Shown here piece by piece: positions 62,670-64,000 of a stretch of DNA of 64,000 bases (its first letter is position 1; every line of letters starts with the position of its first letter). Both the position numbers and the translations under genes were made by a program. The notes under the pieces were generated by a model. That model was not told where the DNA came from and ran no database searches. It saw nothing but the letters and a program-made list of their open reading frames with translations. The DNA lies in NCBI RefSeq assembly GCF_020177055.1, contig NZ_JAIQXT010000002.1, positions 496,001 through 560,000 on the forward strand, read 5' to 3'. The DNA comes from Sphingomonas sp. R647. GTDB lineage: Bacteria > Pseudomonadota > Alphaproteobacteria > Sphingomonadales > Sphingomonadaceae.

Positions 62670-63125
62670 ATGCCGGACCGAGTTGCGCTCGACCCGGCAG
62701 CGGCGGCGCGCGACGCTCTGCCCATGGCTGGCGCGTCGTCCGTTATCTCCCCGGAATACCCCCCCGACGCGCTGGCCAGCCGACTTGCCGCAGACATCGC
62801 CGACGAGCGGCGCGAGGTCGCTACCTTCGCCTTTTGCGATTCGCGCGGGACATTGCTTGGTACGCGGCGGATCCTGTCGCCCTGCACCATCTCCGTCGAT
62901 CTGCCGCTACGCCGAATCGTCGCCGACGCGGTGCTGCTCGACGCGGTGCGGGTGGTGATGGCGCACAATCACCCGATGGGCGAGGCCTGGCCCAGCCGCG
63001 CCGACCGCGACGTCACCGCGCGCCTCGCCCGCGCGCTCGCGGCGGTGGATACGCGGCTGATCGATCATGTCGTGGTGGGGCGCGACGGTGCGACGTGGAG
63101 CTTCCGCGCCGCCGGTTTGCTTTGA
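62670..63125 (+). CDS. RadC-like JAB/MPN domain protein
   Basis: 151 residues consisting of only the JAB metalloprotease-like domain of RadC: a first motif region FAFCDSRGTLLGTRR, RRIVADAVLLDAVRVVMAHN and the metal site HNHPMGEAWPSRADRD (H-x-H and S-x2-D all present), then LIDHVVVGRDGATWSF. The N-terminal helix-hairpin-helix of full RadC (about 80 residues) is absent; a short unconserved leader replaces it. Function unproved. It is divergent from thyA with about 70 bases between. Confidence 0.82.
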   Translation: MPDRVALDPAAAARDALPMAGASSVISPEYPPDALASRLAADIADERREVATFAFCDSRGTLLGTRRILSPCTISVDLPLRRIVADAVLLDAVRVVMAHNHPMGEAWPSRADRDVTARLARALAAVDTRLIDHVVVGRDGATWSFRAAGLL

Positions 63126-63130
63126 ATTTG

Positions 63131-63231
63131 GTTCAGCTGCGCTGAACGCGGCACCGGCCCGCTCCCCCACCCGGCCACCCATAGAATACACTGTCGTTGG
63201 GTGGCCGGGTGGAGGAGCGGGCCGGTGCCGC
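63131..63231. repeat. Long-hairpin repeat with satellite mini-palindrome, copy 2
   Basis: Reverse-oriented second copy of the element at 51395-51494: mini-palindrome GTTCAGC-tgc-GCTGAAC (63131-63147), then 34-base arms (63148-63181 and 63198-63231) with a 16-base loop. Loop sequences differ between copies while the arms are nearly identical. It lies between convergent stops, where a bidirectional terminator role is possible. Confidence 0.85.
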
Positions 63232-63244
63232 AAACAAAAAGCCC

Positions 63245-64000
63245 CTATTCATCGCCCATCGGCTTGCCGCTCGCCTTGCCGCTCGGGCGGTTGGGGCAGG
63301 CGCGGATTGCAGACGGTTCGGGGCGCGGCCCCTGCGCCTTGAACATCGCCAGATAGCCGCCAGCCGAGGGCATGTCGCGAATCGCGACCTGAGTGTAGCC
63401 TACCGCAGCGAACTCGCATTTCAGCAGCGCGCGGGGCGTGCCGTGATTCTCGGTCGCGCGATCCGCATCGACCACCACCACCAGCCCGTCGCGGCGCAGC
63501 GACGGACGCATCCGCCACAGAAATTCATAGGGCGATTCGATCTCGTGATACATGTGCACCATGAACACGCGGTCGAAGCTGTTGTCGGGCAGCTTCGGAT
63601 CCTCCGGCTCGCCCAGCCGCACGCTGACATTGTCGAGCCGGTCGCGCGCCACACGCTGCGCCAGCGCGTCGCGGACCTCCGGAACGATGTCCTGCGCCAG
63701 CACCCGGCCCTTGGCACCGACCCGCGCGGCGAGGCGCACGGTGTAGTAACCCTCGCCCGCGCCGATATCGGCAACGGTGGTGCCGGGGCGGATTTCGGCG
63801 AGGTTCATCACCGTATCGGCTTCGTTCAGCCGGTCGCGCGCCTCTTCGGTGGACCAGCGCGACGACACGATCGGCGCGACCGGACGGTCGGCGGCGGGAA
63901 AGGCCAGCTCTTCGCTCGGCTCCGGCTCGGGGCGCGGGCGCGTCTCGTCACACCCGGCGATCAGCAGCGCCGGGGTCAGGAACAACGCAGCGCCGGCCAG
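63245..64000 (-). CDS. SAM-dependent methyltransferase lipoprotein, start outside window
   Basis: The visible frame runs to the right edge: a hydrophobic signal with a lipobox-like IAGC, a Pro/Glu linker, then a class I methyltransferase domain with VADIGAGEGYYTVRLAARVG (motif I), AQDIVPE and SFDRVFMVHMYHEIESPYEF. The initiation codon is probably beyond 64000. Lipoprotein-anchored SAM methyltransferases of this kind are known from sphingomonads as predicted proteins only; the substrate is unknown. A cysteine (IRACPNRP) and a Gly/Lys tail close it. Confidence 0.8.
   Translation of the reverse strand: MAGAALFLTPALLIAGCDETRPRPEPEPSEELAFPAADRPVAPIVSSRWSTEEARDRLNEADTVMNLAEIRPGTTVADIGAGEGYYTVRLAARVGAKGRVLAQDIVPEVRDALAQRVARDRLDNVSVRLGEPEDPKLPDNSFDRVFMVHMYHEIESPYEFLWRMRPSLRRDGLVVVVDADRATENHGTPRALLKCEFAAVGYTQVAIRDMPSAGGYLAMFKAQGPRPEPSAIRACPNRPSGKASGKPMGDE

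Overview
This is a 64 kb window of GC-rich alphaproteobacterial chromosome, most likely from a Sphingomonas or close sphingomonad. The evidence is the gene content and gene order (ubiG/lysC, lptC-lptA-lptB-rpoN, rpmG/divK/DUF3572, ribF-ileS-lspA-DUF3035, cpoB-tilS-ftsH, proA-nadD-rsfS-rlmH-envC-ctpA), the very GC-rich third codon positions, and several families of intergenic palindromic repeats. It is mostly housekeeping backbone with a few accessory insertions. No CRISPR array, prophage, transposase or replication origin was seen.

Layout. 1-5.3 kb (minus): proA, then a ParE/RHH toxin-antitoxin pair, then nadD, rsfS, rlmH, envC-like and the start of ctpA; the toxin pair sits inside what is otherwise a conserved cluster. 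5.3-10.9 kb: a DUF3667 membrane protein, a small secreted protein, and an HscC-type Hsp70 followed by a large membrane protein with a J-like domain that lacks HPD. 10.9-19.1 kb (minus): ptsP (nitrogen PTS enzyme I), a RodZ-like HTH protein, cpoB, tilS and ftsH. 19.2-29.7 kb: a base-composition-distinct sulfatase, nitronate monooxygenase, small lipoproteins, an EEP-family phosphatase/nuclease, lysC and ubiG divergently arranged, CsaA-like protein, ung, and a ZnuD-like TonB receptor with a histidine-rich loop.

29.8-41.5 kb: folD, DUF167, yggT, argB; an SdpR/SdpI-like pair; a queuosine-precursor-type transporter and a nucleoside transporter; a MerR regulator with an SMR efflux pump behind a classic 19-bp-spaced MerR promoter; 3-hydroxyacyl-CoA dehydrogenase; DUF1176; glutaminyl cyclase; a glycine-rich double cold-shock protein; TerC; RNase D-like exonuclease. 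41.5-49.7 kb: the lipopolysaccharide export genes lptC, lptA, lptB with rpoN, then an M28 peptidase, dapB, nth, a TPR protein and tRNA-Arg(CCG). 49.8-64 kb: dps, a degenerate UPF0016 transporter, rpmG, divK, DUF3572, a HAD-like hydrolase, ridA, a TorF-type porin, DUF3035 lipoprotein, lspA, ileS, ribF, dipeptidase, folA, thyA, a RadC-like JAB protein and a partial methyltransferase lipoprotein.

Functionally the window combines envelope building (LptABC, CpoB, EnvC, LspA, porin, TonB receptor), translation and tRNA maintenance (IleRS, TilS, RlmH, RsfS, L33), amino-acid, folate and thymidylate synthesis (ProA, ArgB, LysC, DapB, FolD, FolA, ThyA), and regulation (RpoN, PtsP, DivK). The best leads are: a palindromic repeat pair fused in frame into ileS; a two-copy long-hairpin repeat with a satellite mini-palindrome; an Hsp70 partnered with an HPD-less membrane J-like protein; apparently leaderless MerR and SdpR promoters; and a CTG start for folA that simple gene callers would miss. 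Gene functions are assigned from motifs read by eye, without database searches.
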